In this document: one piece after another, positions 44,021-55,612 of the stretch
How the letters are laid out: each line of letters opens with the position of its first letter
Numbering within the stretch: position 1 is the first letter of the stretch
NCBI GenBank assembly: GCA_947630795.1
Contig: CANRJC010000004.1
Coordinates: forward strand, 1 to 64,000
Length of the DNA: 64,000 nucleotides
Origin: an uncultured Phascolarctobacterium sp.
GTDB taxonomy: Bacteria > Bacillota > Negativicutes > Acidaminococcales > Acidaminococcaceae
Direction: 5' to 3'
Program-made: the position numbers and the translations under genes
The notes under the pieces: model-generated
Told to the model about the DNA's origin: nothing
The model's input: the letters and a program-made list of their open reading frames with translations, nothing else
Databases searched by the model: none

Positions 44021-44908
44021 TCACACCCGCAGGAACTTGCGCAAAGAAATGTAGCTGCCCAAAGCGCCGATACCCACGCCGATCAGCAAAAGGAAAACAG
44101 TTACATAGTAAAGAAGAGGCGTCGCCGGCAGCATAGGCAAAAAGGCCAGAGTGGAATGGATCCTTCCCAGCATGGCCCCGTAGACGCTGTCCAAAAAGAA
44201 AGAGGCCACCACCGCGCCTAAAAAGCCCAAGGTCATGCCTTCCAGCAAAAAAGGCCAGCGGATGAACCAATCGGTCGCCCCCACATATTTCATGATAGTC
44301 ACCTCTTTGCGCCGGGCAAAAACGGTGAGACGAATGGTGTTAGAGATGATGAAAAGAGTGCCCATGGCCAAAAAGAACACCAGTATCAGCCCGCCGAAGC
44401 GGATGATGCGGGAAAGAGAAAAAAGCTGCTCCACCACTTCTCGGCCGAACTTGGCGGTCTCTACCTTGGCCAATTCGCCGATCTTGGGCGTCAGCTCTTT
44501 GATCCGTTCCGGACTGTCCACCTGCACATCGAAAGAAGCGGGGAAGGGATTGCTCTCCCCCAGCGCATTCAGCAATTGCTTCTGATCGCCCAGCCGCTCT
44601 TCGAAACGTTTTTTCGCTTCTTCCCGGCTGATGGCAGTCACCTTCACCACGCCCGGCAATTTTTTCAAAGTCGCTTCGGTGGCCTTCAATTCATCCGCAG
44701 TGCAACTGTCTTCCATATAAACGGAGATCTGCACCTGACTTTCCAAATATTGCGCCAAATTATTGGTGTTGAGAGAGAGAAGGAGAAAGAGCCCCAAGAT
44801 TAAAAGAGACACCGCCACCGTGGAGATGCAGGCGGCGCTCATAAAACCGTTGCGGCGCACGCTCTTATAGGTCTCCCTTACGAAATATTCTTTGGTGCTA
44901 AAGCTCAT
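44021..44908 (-). CDS. ftsX: Cell division protein FtsX
   Basis: A 295-residue membrane subunit of the FtsEX transporter-like complex. Four helices (about 22-45, 170-195, 222-245, 263-285) with a large external loop (about 50-165) between the first two. The N-terminus RETYKSVRRNGFMSAACIST is typical. It overlaps ftsE by 11 nt. FtsEX transmits ATP hydrolysis to EnvC-type hydrolases at the septum. Confidence 0.95.
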   Translation of the reverse strand: MSFSTKEYFVRETYKSVRRNGFMSAACISTVAVSLLILGLFLLLSLNTNNLAQYLESQVQISVYMEDSCTADELKATEATLKKLPGVVKVTAISREEAKKRFEERLGDQKQLLNALGESNPFPASFDVQVDSPERIKELTPKIGELAKVETAKFGREVVEQLFSLSRIIRFGGLILVFFLAMGTLFIISNTIRLTVFARRKEVTIMKYVGATDWFIRWPFLLEGMTLGFLGAVVASFFLDSVYGAMLGRIHSTLAFLPMLPATPLLYYVTVFLLLIGVGIGALGSYISLRKFLRV

Positions 44909-45581
44909 AACCGTAGCCTCCGTGCTGCTCGTCTCTCACTATGCGGCCCTTTTCGATGGCCAAGACCCTTTTTCCCATGCCGTCCACGATCTCCTTATCG
45001 TGGGTGGCCATAACGATGGTGGTGCCGCTGGCATTTATCTCTTTGAAGATCTCCATGATATCCCAACTGGTCTCCGGATCCAAATTGCCGGTGGGCTCAT
45101 CGGCGATCACTAAGAGAGGATCGTTGACGATGGCCCGGGCGATGGCGATGCGCTGCTGCTCGCCGCCGCTCAGCTCTCCGGGAAAAGAGTCGGCCCGCCG
45201 CCTAAGCCCTACCAGATCCAGCACGTTCATCACTCTTCTTTTGATCTTGCGATGAGGCGTTTCGATAACTTCCATGGCAAAGGCCACGTTCTCATACACC
45301 GTTCTGTCCGGCAGCAGCCGATAATCTTGAAAGATGATGCCCAACTGCCGCCGCATGAAGGGTATCTCTTTAGGCTCCATCTTGATCACGTCGCAGCCGT
45401 TGACGAAGATGCTGCCGCTTGTAGGCAGCACTTCTCTGAAACACAGTTTGATGAAAGTGCTTTTGCCTGCGCCGCTGGGCCCCACCACGAAAACGAATTC
45501 GCCGGGCTGGATGCGGACGTTGATGTCGGTCAAAGCCGTGTTGCTGCCGTAAACTTTGCTCACATTATTCATTACAAGCAC
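44898..45581 (-). CDS. ftsE: Cell division ATP-binding protein FtsE
   Basis: A 227-residue ABC ATPase partner of FtsX. Walker A GPSGAGKST, signature ELSGGEQQRIAIARA and Walker B LLVIADEPTGNLD. The start was set at the GTG at 45581 (MLVMNNVSKVYGSNTAL), 9 nt after AAAGGGG, which gives the standard FtsE length; the frame is open 41 codons further without support. Confidence 0.94.
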   Translation of the reverse strand: MLVMNNVSKVYGSNTALTDINVRIQPGEFVFVVGPSGAGKSTFIKLCFREVLPTSGSIFVNGCDVIKMEPKEIPFMRRQLGIIFQDYRLLPDRTVYENVAFAMEVIETPHRKIKRRVMNVLDLVGLRRRADSFPGELSGGEQQRIAIARAIVNDPLLVIADEPTGNLDPETSWDIMEIFKEINASGTTIVMATHDKEIVDGMGKRVLAIEKGRIVRDEQHGGYGYEL

Positions 45582-45657
45582 AGTGGTCGACCCCTTTCCG
45601 CCGGGTGGCTGCCGTCTGACCCCGAGGGTCCTTTTTATTTGCTCCGAATTTTTTCGT

Positions 45658-46755
45658 TCATGCTTTTCCCGATCTCTGCGCCAGCTGCAGAGCCAGTTCC
45701 GCATTGGCCATAGCCTTGGCCCGCAGCTTGGCTGCCAAAGCTTCGCCGGCTGCTCCCTGCCTCAGGGCTTCGCCGGCCGCCGCTACCAAAATATCGCTGT
45801 CCAATTCATCCACCTTGCCGCCGCTGTAGCCTCCCGCCAATTTGGCGAAGGCTTCGATCTTGGGATCGTAGTCTACCGCCACGAAGGGCGTTTTCATCAA
45901 AGCGGCGAAGATGAGAGCGTGAAGACGCATGGCTATCAGAAGATGAAAATTGCCGATGACCGCCAAAAAATCTTCGGTGCTGAAGTCTCTATCCAAAATG
46001 ACGCTTTTGGTGCGGACGGAGAGCAATTGCTTCAAACGTCGGCAAGGAGCCACGTCTGCCGGATATTGCAGAGGCAGCAACACCACTTTGGCGCCGGCCT
46101 CGTGAGCCAAAACATCCGCCGCTCTGGCGATGCTTTTAAGATGAGCTTCTTCCTGCTGCCACTGACGGACGTTCACGCCTATCAGCTTTTCTCCTTTTTC
46201 TATGCCGAAAGCGCGGAGCAATTTTGCTCCTCGGCCCACATCCTCCGCCGGCAAAGTGAACACCGCATCGGCAGTGACCTGTATAGAGGCGGGATCCAAT
46301 CCCAAACGTACCAGCTCCGAAAGAGAATCTTCGTCTCTCACGGTGATGGCATCGGCCTTCGCAAGGATACGGCGGGTGAGAGAACGCAAAAACGGCGAAG
46401 AGATAGGTCCAATCCCCTGTGCGTACAGCATCACCCTTTTTCCCAGCAACCGTCCCAAAAAAAGGATGAAGAGATAATAGAGCAGGCTACGCCGACTGGT
46501 AACATCCTGTAAAAGACTGCCGCCCCCGCTGAGCAACAGATCGGATCTGATGAGAGCATATATGATCTTGAGAAAGTCGAAGCGATGGATGCTGGCCACT
46601 CGATGTTTGACAGCGGTGACTTCGGGCCGACCGGAAATGACGGTGATGGCCGCCTCAGGCTCCCGCAGCCTCAGTGCTTTGACTATGGCAGTCAGCATGG
46701 CCTCATCTCCGGCGTTGGCAAAGCCGTAGTAGCCGGATATCACAAACTTGCTCAT
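45658..46755 (-). CDS. csaB: Polysaccharide pyruvyl transferase CsaB
   Basis: A 365-residue enzyme that adds pyruvyl groups to a secondary cell-wall polymer, the ligand of S-layer-homology (SLH) domains. The N-terminus SGYYGFANAGDEAML and LLLSGGGSLLQDVTSRRSL are the CsaB signatures; RLHALIFAALMKTPFVAV is near the end. Its presence implies SLH-domain surface proteins or outer-membrane tethering of the Negativicutes kind, but no SLH gene lies in the window. Start overlaps the DUF5693 stop by 4 nt. Confidence 0.93.
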   Translation of the reverse strand: MSKFVISGYYGFANAGDEAMLTAIVKALRLREPEAAITVISGRPEVTAVKHRVASIHRFDFLKIIYALIRSDLLLSGGGSLLQDVTSRRSLLYYLFILFLGRLLGKRVMLYAQGIGPISSPFLRSLTRRILAKADAITVRDEDSLSELVRLGLDPASIQVTADAVFTLPAEDVGRGAKLLRAFGIEKGEKLIGVNVRQWQQEEAHLKSIARAADVLAHEAGAKVVLLPLQYPADVAPCRRLKQLLSVRTKSVILDRDFSTEDFLAVIGNFHLLIAMRLHALIFAALMKTPFVAVDYDPKIEAFAKLAGGYSGGKVDELDSDILVAAAGEALRQGAAGEALAAKLRAKAMANAELALQLAQRSGKA

Positions 46756-48842
46756 GAATTACGAAGTTTCCTCCATAAACCGCTGCCCGCAGGCAGCAAG
46801 AGAGCGACGGCGACCACCGCGATGCAGCCCAACGCCGCTCCCAAAAAATATCCGTCCACTGCCCGCCACACGGTCATGATCAGCGGAGTGCGCATGTGGC
46901 AGAAAGTTTGCGCCAAAGAGCCCTGACCGATGACGGCGGCGACGGTGAAAACGCTCAGCAGCCATTTGGGCCAGCCTTTATAAGCGGCAAACACCGCCAA
47001 AAAGAAGGCCGGGTGTCCGATAAGAAATTCTTTTTCCCGAGGGCGTGCGTAAAACACTTCTTCCAGAAGAGTACGCATCTTTATTTCCAATGCCGGCACG
47101 GGGACACCGCCGCCGTGGCCGCTGCGGCCTATGAAGTAGTAGACTGCGAAGGCCAACACTCCCAAGATCAACACATATTTATAAGAAAGAGGCCGAGAGA
47201 GCAGCTCCCGTACGCGTCGGCAAAGCACCGCCGGTCCCTGCCCCGCCGCTTCCAACAGATCGTAACGGAAGAGACAGAGGAGACCGCAGCCCAGCACCGG
47301 CAGTATGAAGGTGAGCTTCACTCCACGATAGATATCCAATTCCAAGAAGAAGCGGCTGTCACCCAAAATAGCGGAAAGGAAGAGGCCGCCGCAGAGAGAA
47401 ACTGCCACAGCCGCTGCCAACAACACAAAAGCTCCCCCCAAGGCAGCCGCCGTTTTTCCTCTTCTGTTCTCCAACGAACGAAGAGTGAAGGCCATGGCCA
47501 GCACAGGCCAAGAGGTGACCGCCAACAAAGCCAGAGCCTGCCGAAGGACCAAGCCTCTGCTCAAAATAAGTCCGAGGGAAATGATCGAACCGCTCAGTGC
47601 CAGGCCCCACAGCAAATATTTTCCTTTCACTTTGAAGAGCTCACCTAAAAGCAACCAAGCCCCGGCTAAAATCCCCCAGGCCAAAACAAAATATGTCCAG
47701 CGCGGCGGAAAGAAAGGTGCGTAAATTTCGTCGGACGCACTGAAGAGCCCTATGCTCCCCAATTTGTAGCCCCGCTTTTCCACAGCTGCTTTGATGTCTT
47801 TGACGTAAGCCAAATTCAGAGACATTCTGTCCTGACCGTTTTGCTGCAGATAGAAAGGCCGGAAGTAATTGACGCGAATGTTCCTCTCTTCATCGGTGAG
47901 AGCCCAGCGACGCAAAGCGGTCGCAACGTCGATCTTCTTCTGCTCCAGACCGTCTATCACGTAAGCGCGGGCCACCTTGCAGTCCACTGCCTCCGCCAGT
48001 TCCCGATAGCCGTTGATGGGAACGAACTGCAATTGAGTATAGTGCTCCAAAAGCACCAGCGGCAGTCCCTTCTCTTTCATCCTTTGACCCAGATGATCGA
48101 TCTGATCGGGATAACCTACCACCTCTTTACCGCAGGGCATGAGGGCGATGGCCTCCACGCCGCTGTTCTGCAGCCGCCGAAAAATGCTGTCGATTTGTTC
48201 CGGCTTGACGTTGGTATAATTTTGCGGCCTAATAATAACGGAAAAGCCGGCCCTCGCCACCTGCTGCAGATCACGTCTGGGCAAACCCAAAGGAGCCTGC
48301 CAAAGGCCCAAAGGTTCAGAGTAATCATCTTCGGGCACCAAGGCGGTACTGCCCAGCACCCGCAGCAGTTCCGGCCGGCCGGCTACGAAACTGACTCGTT
48401 CTTTGCCGTAGCGAAGGATAAGATCTTCCGTCAGATCGGCGAAAAGTTCCTCGTCCTCCCCTTTGGCGATATATATCGTATTTTTTTGAGGCTGTTCCTG
48501 TGCGAGAACAGCCTTAAAGGGACCGAGATCGGCCCCCAAAAGAGCGGCCCGAGCCAGATCGGTGCCACTGACAGCTTTGATCTGCCCGTTAACAGTCAAA
48601 CGCTCCAAAGTTGTGTCGAAGATCATCAGGCTGTCGATGCCCGCTTCTTTGAACTTGGCCAGCACTTCTTCTTCAGGCAACCCTTCCAAAGCGGCCAATC
48701 TACGCAAGTTCTCATACTCCGCAGCCATGGTGACGCCGTTGTTGGCCTCTTCGACCCGATAACGTTGGAAGTTGAGCCAAAGGGCGCAGCAAAAGCTTAT
48801 TAAAATGCAGAGACACAGACAGAACCTGCAGCGGTCTTTCAT
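46752..48842 (-). CDS. DUF5693 integral membrane protein
   Basis: A 696-residue protein. An N-terminal membrane anchor (about 7-26) is followed by a large extracytoplasmic domain (about 30-380; AAEYENLRRLAALEGLPEEE, FSVIIRPQNYTNV) and about eight membrane helices (from about 384). This layout and the position just before csaB match the DUF5693 family, of unknown function. An envelope-polymer role is plausible from context only. Confidence 0.85.
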   Translation of the reverse strand: MKDRCRFCLCLCILISFCCALWLNFQRYRVEEANNGVTMAAEYENLRRLAALEGLPEEEVLAKFKEAGIDSLMIFDTTLERLTVNGQIKAVSGTDLARAALLGADLGPFKAVLAQEQPQKNTIYIAKGEDEELFADLTEDLILRYGKERVSFVAGRPELLRVLGSTALVPEDDYSEPLGLWQAPLGLPRRDLQQVARAGFSVIIRPQNYTNVKPEQIDSIFRRLQNSGVEAIALMPCGKEVVGYPDQIDHLGQRMKEKGLPLVLLEHYTQLQFVPINGYRELAEAVDCKVARAYVIDGLEQKKIDVATALRRWALTDEERNIRVNYFRPFYLQQNGQDRMSLNLAYVKDIKAAVEKRGYKLGSIGLFSASDEIYAPFFPPRWTYFVLAWGILAGAWLLLGELFKVKGKYLLWGLALSGSIISLGLILSRGLVLRQALALLAVTSWPVLAMAFTLRSLENRRGKTAAALGGAFVLLAAAVAVSLCGGLFLSAILGDSRFFLELDIYRGVKLTFILPVLGCGLLCLFRYDLLEAAGQGPAVLCRRVRELLSRPLSYKYVLILGVLAFAVYYFIGRSGHGGGVPVPALEIKMRTLLEEVFYARPREKEFLIGHPAFFLAVFAAYKGWPKWLLSVFTVAAVIGQGSLAQTFCHMRTPLIMTVWRAVDGYFLGAALGCIAVVAVALLLPAGSGLWRKLRNS

Positions 48843-48860
48843 CTCATCACCTGTTCTTGC

Positions 48861-49968
48861 TTAGCGTTTTTTCTGCTGGCTGCGCAGATAACTTTCCACG
48901 AAGTTCATGAGGTCGCCGTCCATCACCGCCTGAATGTTGCCGGTCTCGCAGCCGGTGCGATGATCTTTCACCAGCGTGTAGGGCTGGAACACATAAGAAC
49001 GGATCTGGCTGCCCCATTCGATATTTTGATATTCTCCGGCTATGTCGCTGACCAAAGCCTCCTGCTTGGCCTTCTCCAATGCGTAGAGTTTTGCCCGCAA
49101 CATCTGCAGACATTTCTCTCTGTTTTGGATCTGAGAACGCTCGTTCTGACACTGCACTACGATGCCCGTTGGCAAGTGGGTCATGCGTACGGCTGAAGAA
49201 GTTTTGTTGACGTGCTGACCGCCGGCGCCGCTGGAACGATAAGTGTCCACCCTCACCTCGTCCATGTTGATGTCCACCTTAACTGTATCGTCCAATTCAG
49301 GCATCACGTCGCAAGCAGCAAAAGAAGTGTGACGGCGGGCATTGGCATCGAAGGGAGAGATCCTCACCAAGCGGTGCACACCTTTTTCCGAACGAAGATA
49401 ACCGTAAGCATGATAACCGTTGATCTGGATAGTGGCCGATTTTATCCCGGCCTCATCGCCCGGCAAGAGGTCCAAAGTTTCCAGAGCGAAGCCCTGCTTT
49501 TCCGCAAAGCGGCAGAACATGCGCAACAGCATACTGGTCCAATCCTGAGCTTCTGTGCCGCCGGCCCCCGCATGCAAAGTGAGGATGGCATTGTTGGCGT
49601 CATATTCGCCGCTCAAGAGCAGGCCCAGTTCCAAATGCTCTACATCCTGCTTCACCTCGGCATACAACGCTTCGATCTCCGGCAACAGGCTCTCGTCTTC
49701 CTCTTCCTCCGCCATTTCCCGCAGAGTATCCAGATCGGCCACTTTGCTTTTCAATTTGGCAAAACCGTCGACCTCTTCTTTTAATGCGGCCACGTCTCGG
49801 GTGATCTTTTGCGCTTCCTCCGGTTCGTCCCAAAAGGAAGGCGCCCCCATTTTATGTTCTAATTCGGCAATGCGTTCGCTCTTTTGAGCGATGTCAAAGA
49901 GATCCCCTCATTTCCTCTAATTTTGTTTCCAGGGCGGCGATAACGGGTCGATATTCTCCCAGCAACAT
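48861..49968 (-). CDS. prfB: Peptide chain release factor 2, with programmed +1 frameshift
   Basis: RF2 recognises UAA and UGA. The gene is in two frames: 24 codons from the ATG at 49968, ending CTT-TGA, then a +1 shift (GAC...) into the long frame that ends at 48861, total about 368 residues. The shift site is classic: AGGGGA (49903-49908) just before CTT TGA C (49893-49899). Motifs in the main frame: SPF (ISPFDANAR), which reads the stop codon, and GGQ in RSSGAGGQHVNKT. AAAGGTG precedes the start. High RF2 terminates at the UGA; low RF2 allows the shift, giving autoregulation. Confidence 0.96.
49893..49908 (-). promoter_or_regulatory. prfB frameshift signal
   Basis: Minus-strand AGGGGATCTCTTTGAC: an internal Shine-Dalgarno-like AGGGG, 3 nt, then CTT TGA C, matching the conserved RF2 slip site. 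Confidence 0.95.
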
Positions 49969-50020
49969 TTTTTTCAACACCTTTCGTCGTTTGCTTTTGT
50001 TATTTTATGCGCCTGCGGGT

Positions 50021-52423
<2,403 letters not shown>

Positions 52424-52471
52424 GATCTATCACTCCTCATGCATCGAGTCAAACACTTTATCTAGTGTAGT

Positions 52472-52500
52472 ATTATATCAAATACGCCGAAGATATGCAA
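52472..52500 (-). promoter_or_regulatory. secA operon promoter
   Basis: TTGCAT (52495-52500) and TATAAT (52472-52477), 17 bp apart on the minus strand, about 50 bp before the TTG start. Confidence 0.7.
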
Positions 52501-52517
52501 AAAAAGATGAGTGATGA

Positions 52518-52577
52518 GCAAAAAATAAAAGAGCGAAGGCACCGCCTGCTGCGGCCGCGCCTGCTCTTTTTTCGCTC
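52518..52577 (-). terminator. Terminator between the structured RNA and secA
   Basis: Outer stem GAGCGAA / TTCGCTC enclosing a GC-rich inner region, followed by TTTTATTTTTTGC on the minus strand. It insulates secA from transcription coming from the RNA promoter. Confidence 0.65.
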
Positions 52578-52718
52578 CGACCTTTCGCAAAAAAACTTTT
52601 TTCGCAAAGCCCGAGAGTTTTCCAAAAAACTTTTTCGCAAAAAGTTTGATGTTTTTTACAAATATAATTTTCTATGAAAGTTATCGCAAAATTTTCGAGC
52701 TTTTCGAAAAACGAAAAA

Positions 52719-52940
52719 GGATGCGGTCTTGCTGACCTGGTCTTTGCCCCCACACTCGCCTGCCGGAGGCTTCGCTCCTAAGCTTTTGCTCCCCACTGCA
52801 ACCCCTCTCGTCCCCGTTTTCGAGGACGGCAGGCCTTACATCTACACCGCGCCATGCTCACAGAGACCTTTTCTCTGCTTACGTGGATCGTTTTGCCCGC
52901 GACTGGCCTCGACTTGCAACCACAGACCAAGGCCGCACCC
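52719..52940 (-). ncRNA. Structured noncoding RNA, candidate raiA-motif RNA
   Basis: About 220 nt on the minus strand start just after a strong promoter and end at TTTTTCGTTTTTC. The two ends pair: GGGTGCGG (52933-52940) with CCGCATCC (52719-52726), and CTTGGTC (52925-52931) with GACCAGG (52736-52742). Inside are an 8-bp helix GCCTGCCG / CGGCAGGC (52827-52834 with 52758-52765), a perfect hairpin CAGAGA / TCTCTG (52861-52877) and a CGTCC / GGACG hairpin. No open frame with a ribosome binding site. The spot upstream of secA-prfB is where hpf/raiA usually lies in Firmicutes, so raiA-motif RNA is the leading guess; 6S RNA is an alternative. Not SRP, tmRNA or RNase P. Confidence 0.6.
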
Positions 52941-52945
52941 ACTTC

Positions 52946-52974
52946 ATTATACGGTAAATTTTTTTCGCCCGCAA
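52946..52974 (-). promoter_or_regulatory. Promoter of the structured RNA
   Basis: TTGCGG (52969-52974) and TATAAT (52946-52951), 17 bp apart on the minus strand, with no gene downstream before secA. Confidence 0.75.
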
Positions 52975-53010
52975 GCCTCGTCACCCCTTTTATTATTTTA
53001 AATAGTATGC

Positions 53011-53046
53011 TATACTTTGAGAAGTAACCGAAGAGCTTTGCTCTTT
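53011..53046 (+). promoter_or_regulatory. -10 and small hairpin upstream of the HD-domain gene
   Basis: TATACT (53011-53016) is followed by AAGAGC-TTT-GCTCTT and two more T residues (53031-53047), a terminator-like hairpin 14 bp before the gene. It could attenuate transcription. Confidence 0.4.
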
Positions 53047-53059
53047 TGAAAGATGGGTC

Positions 53060-53674
53060 GTGTTTTCGATGATCGCCCTGCCCAGAGTTTTGGATTTTCC
53101 TCTGGATCAAAATTGTCATCTCGTTTGCGATTTCTACCTGCAACTGTTGGAGACCAAGAACCGTGCGCTCTACCTTCACAGCCTGCAGGTGGCCAATTAC
53201 GCATTGAGCACCGGCATCCAGATGGGGCTGTCCAAAGCCGAAGCAGGCCGCTTGAAGATGGCCGCCCTTCTTCACGACATCGGCAAACTGGCCGTGCCCA
53301 ATTTGATCCTCGGCAAGTTCCCCTATCTTTCTACCAGAGAACAGCAGGTCTATAAGCGGCACCCTGTTGCCGGCGCCAGTATGTTGGAGAACCTGCCCGC
53401 TTTGTCTGAGGTGGCGCTGATGATCAGCTGCCATCACGAAAGATGGGACGGCAAGGGCTTCCCCCGCCGTCTGAAAGGGCAGAACATCCCCTTGGGCGCT
53501 TCCATCATCGCCGTGTGCGATTATTACGACCGTTACCTCAACCCCTGCATGGAAAATTATCGTTCCGAGCATTCCCGCTCTTTGATGGAACTGAACAACT
53601 TGGCCGGTCAGGCCTTCGATCCTCTGGTAGTGCAGGCCTTCACTCAGTGCCTGCTGGGCAAGACCGGGCAGTAA
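53060..53674 (+). CDS. HD-GYP-like phosphohydrolase, stand-alone
   Basis: A 204-residue HD-domain protein. LYLHSLQVANYAL, LLHDIGKLAVP (the HD pair), HPVAGASML and HHERWDGKGFPRRLKGQNIP (the GYP region, here with KGFP) follow the HD-GYP order, so it may hydrolyse c-di-GMP. There is no sensor domain. The start is taken as GTG at 53060, with ATG at 53069 as the alternative; the ribosome binding site is weak. Monocistronic. Confidence 0.85.
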   Translation: MFSMIALPRVLDFPLDQNCHLVCDFYLQLLETKNRALYLHSLQVANYALSTGIQMGLSKAEAGRLKMAALLHDIGKLAVPNLILGKFPYLSTREQQVYKRHPVAGASMLENLPALSEVALMISCHHERWDGKGFPRRLKGQNIPLGASIIAVCDYYDRYLNPCMENYRSEHSRSLMELNNLAGQAFDPLVVQAFTQCLLGKTGQ

Positions 53675-53730
53675 GACCTGCGCCCCTCGGCAAAGAGGCG
53701 CGGAAAATTTCAAATTATCATGAACGACGC

Positions 53731-53757
53731 GAGCCCGAGGCCGGATGCCTCGGGCTC
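53731..53757 (+). terminator. Terminator of the HD-GYP-like gene
   Basis: A perfect 11-bp stem (GAGCCCGAGGC / GCCTCGGGCTC), loop CGGAT, followed by TTTCTTTT. Confidence 0.9.
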
Positions 53758-54053
53758 TTTCTTTTGATCGACGGCAATGACGGCCGTCGCTTTTTTGTTT
53801 TTTCTTCGCCCGTGTCTCTCTATGCAAAAGGAAAAATATCTTCGAAAAATTTTGAGCTCCGCCGGCAACGGCACCGATGTTGCCGGATCGAGCAACGAGC
53901 AAAACTTTGCGAAAAATTTCAAAGTCCGTATTCTCTTTGCGGGCTCAGTGACGACACAAAGTATATTTATCTTTTCTATAAGACGAATATACTTTACTTA
54001 TTTTTGGCTTTATTCTATAATAGGTGCCATAAAAAACAAGGGAGCATCCTTCA
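53758..54053. other. Gap before the anion transporter gene
   Basis: About 300 bp of AT-rich sequence with GAAAAATTTTG runs near 53,845 and 53,910 and the transporter promoter at its end. No supported gene. Confidence 0.4.
53993..54021 (+). promoter_or_regulatory. Promoter of the DASS-family transporter gene
   Basis: TTTACT (53993-53998) and TATAAT (54016-54021), 17 bp apart, 32 bp before the start codon. Confidence 0.7.
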
Positions 54054-55469
54054 ATGTCCGGGAAACGTCTGAAATATTTATTGGCCGGCCCTTCGCTCTT
54101 TTTGCTGACGGGCTTCGCTCTCGGCGGCAGCTTCGGCTATAAAGCCGCTTTGTCTCTGGGGCTCATCATCTGGATGGGCCTGTGGTGGATCACCCGCCCC
54201 GTTTACATCGGCATCACCGGTCTGTTGCCCATCCCCGTCAACGCCGTCTTCGGCCTCATCCCTTCGGCGCAGCTCATCGCCCAATATTTTTCCGAAGTGG
54301 TGGTGCTGCTCATCGGCGCAGATTTTATCTGCCAGACTTGGAGCCGCACCGGTCTCGATAAACGGCTGGCCATGGGCGCCCTTCGCTTCATCGGCCCCAA
54401 CACCCGACAGCAGATCGCCGTGTGGCTTTTGGCTTCCACTTTTATGTCCGTCTTTCTGCCTAACGTGGTGGTGGGCGCCATCTTCGTGCCGGTGGCCATC
54501 GCCATGCTGAAAGTGGAAGGAGAAGACATCAAGACCAGCCACATCTCTCAGGCCGTCGTGCTGGCCATCGTCTGGGGCGCGGGCATCGGCGGTTTCGGCT
54601 CTCCCATCGGCGGTGCCGCCAACTTGGTAGTCATCAATTATATGGAAGAATTGATGGGCAAAGAATTCATGTACGTCGCCTGGCTGTGGCGCTTCCTGCC
54701 TCTTTTGGCGCTGGTGATCTTGCTCAATCTCTTCTTTCTTTTGCACATCCCTCTGGAAAAAAGCAACATGCCCGGCTCCAAAGCTTATTTCAAAAAATTG
54801 CTGGCCCAACTGGGCCCGTTGACCTACGGCGAGAAGCTGGGGCTCGCCCTCTTCTTCATCGCCATGATCCTTTCTTTCGCCCGGCCTCTTTATGCTGAGG
54901 TGATGCCGGGGCTGAGGCCCGCTTATGTTTTCTTCGCCTGCGGCCTCTCCGCTTTCTTCATCAGCCTGCGGGACGAAGAAGGCAACACTCTTCTCGATTG
55001 GGCTTATGCCAACGAACACACCGACTGGGGCCTGCTCTATCTTTTCTCCGGCGGTCTGGCTCTGGGCCGTTTGATTACCGGCACCGGCGCTGCCGATGCT
55101 TTGGCCAAATGCATCACGGCCCTCCCTCTTACCGGAGGACCGGAGACTCTCGTGGTCTTCACCGCCTTCACCACTTTGCTGACGGAGATATCGAGCAACA
55201 CCGGCTCCGCTTCTATCTCCGCTCCTGTGATCATCAGCATTTGCCGCGAATTGTCCATAGACCCGCTGCCTTATTTGCTGCTGTCCGCCGTCGCCATCAA
55301 CTGCGCCTACACCCTGCCGGTGTCCGTGCGGGCTTTCGCCGTCAGCTACGGTCTCGATCCTCAGGTGCTTTTTCACAGAGGCATGTTGCTGACAGTCTGC
55401 AACATTTTGCTCACCACCGCTGTGGGTTCTCTCATCCTTATCCTGCTGCCCGCCTTCGGCAAACTTTAA
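54054..55469 (+). CDS. SLC13/DASS-family anion (dicarboxylate) symporter
   Basis: A 471-residue membrane protein with about 12 helices and the inverted repeat of the DASS fold. The second repeat has the SNT motif, LTEISSNTGSASISAPV; the first repeat's counterpart is degenerate (VFLPNVVVGAIFVPVA). Family members move succinate, citrate, sulfate or similar anions with sodium. Substrate not determinable; dicarboxylate uptake would fit an anaerobic succinate user. The start has GGGAG about 10 nt upstream. Confidence 0.88.
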   Translation: MSGKRLKYLLAGPSLFLLTGFALGGSFGYKAALSLGLIIWMGLWWITRPVYIGITGLLPIPVNAVFGLIPSAQLIAQYFSEVVVLLIGADFICQTWSRTGLDKRLAMGALRFIGPNTRQQIAVWLLASTFMSVFLPNVVVGAIFVPVAIAMLKVEGEDIKTSHISQAVVLAIVWGAGIGGFGSPIGGAANLVVINYMEELMGKEFMYVAWLWRFLPLLALVILLNLFFLLHIPLEKSNMPGSKAYFKKLLAQLGPLTYGEKLGLALFFIAMILSFARPLYAEVMPGLRPAYVFFACGLSAFFISLRDEEGNTLLDWAYANEHTDWGLLYLFSGGLALGRLITGTGAADALAKCITALPLTGGPETLVVFTAFTTLLTEISSNTGSASISAPVIISICRELSIDPLPYLLLSAVAINCAYTLPVSVRAFAVSYGLDPQVLFHRGMLLTVCNILLTTAVGSLILILLPAFGKL

Positions 55470-55510
55470 AAGAAAATTTTCCGCGCTTGCGAAGGGACAT
55501 TATAAGAAAA

Positions 55511-55543
55511 GCTCCCCTGCCGGCCTGCTGCCGACGGGGGAGC
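55511..55543. terminator. Bidirectional terminator between the transporter and the deacetylase gene
   Basis: Stem GCTCCCC / GGGGAGC with a GCCGGC...GCCGAC inner region. T-rich runs lie on both sides, serving the convergent genes. Confidence 0.8.
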
Positions 55544-55612
55544 CTGCTTTTTACGGTGCGATTTTTCATCATGGGGCGATCTTCGGCAGAAACTTTAAAC
55601 TTTCAAGAAAAA

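Noticed and set aside
52719-52940. SRP RNA, tmRNA or RNase P RNA as identity of the structured RNA
   Set aside because: The conserved words of these RNAs (GGAAGGAAGCAG of SRP, the CCA-ended tRNA-like part of tmRNA, GAGGAAAGUC of RNase P) are absent.
54078-55376. A 432-codon minus-strand frame
   Set aside because: Antisense to the DASS-family transporter, whose membrane pattern and SNT motif are clear.
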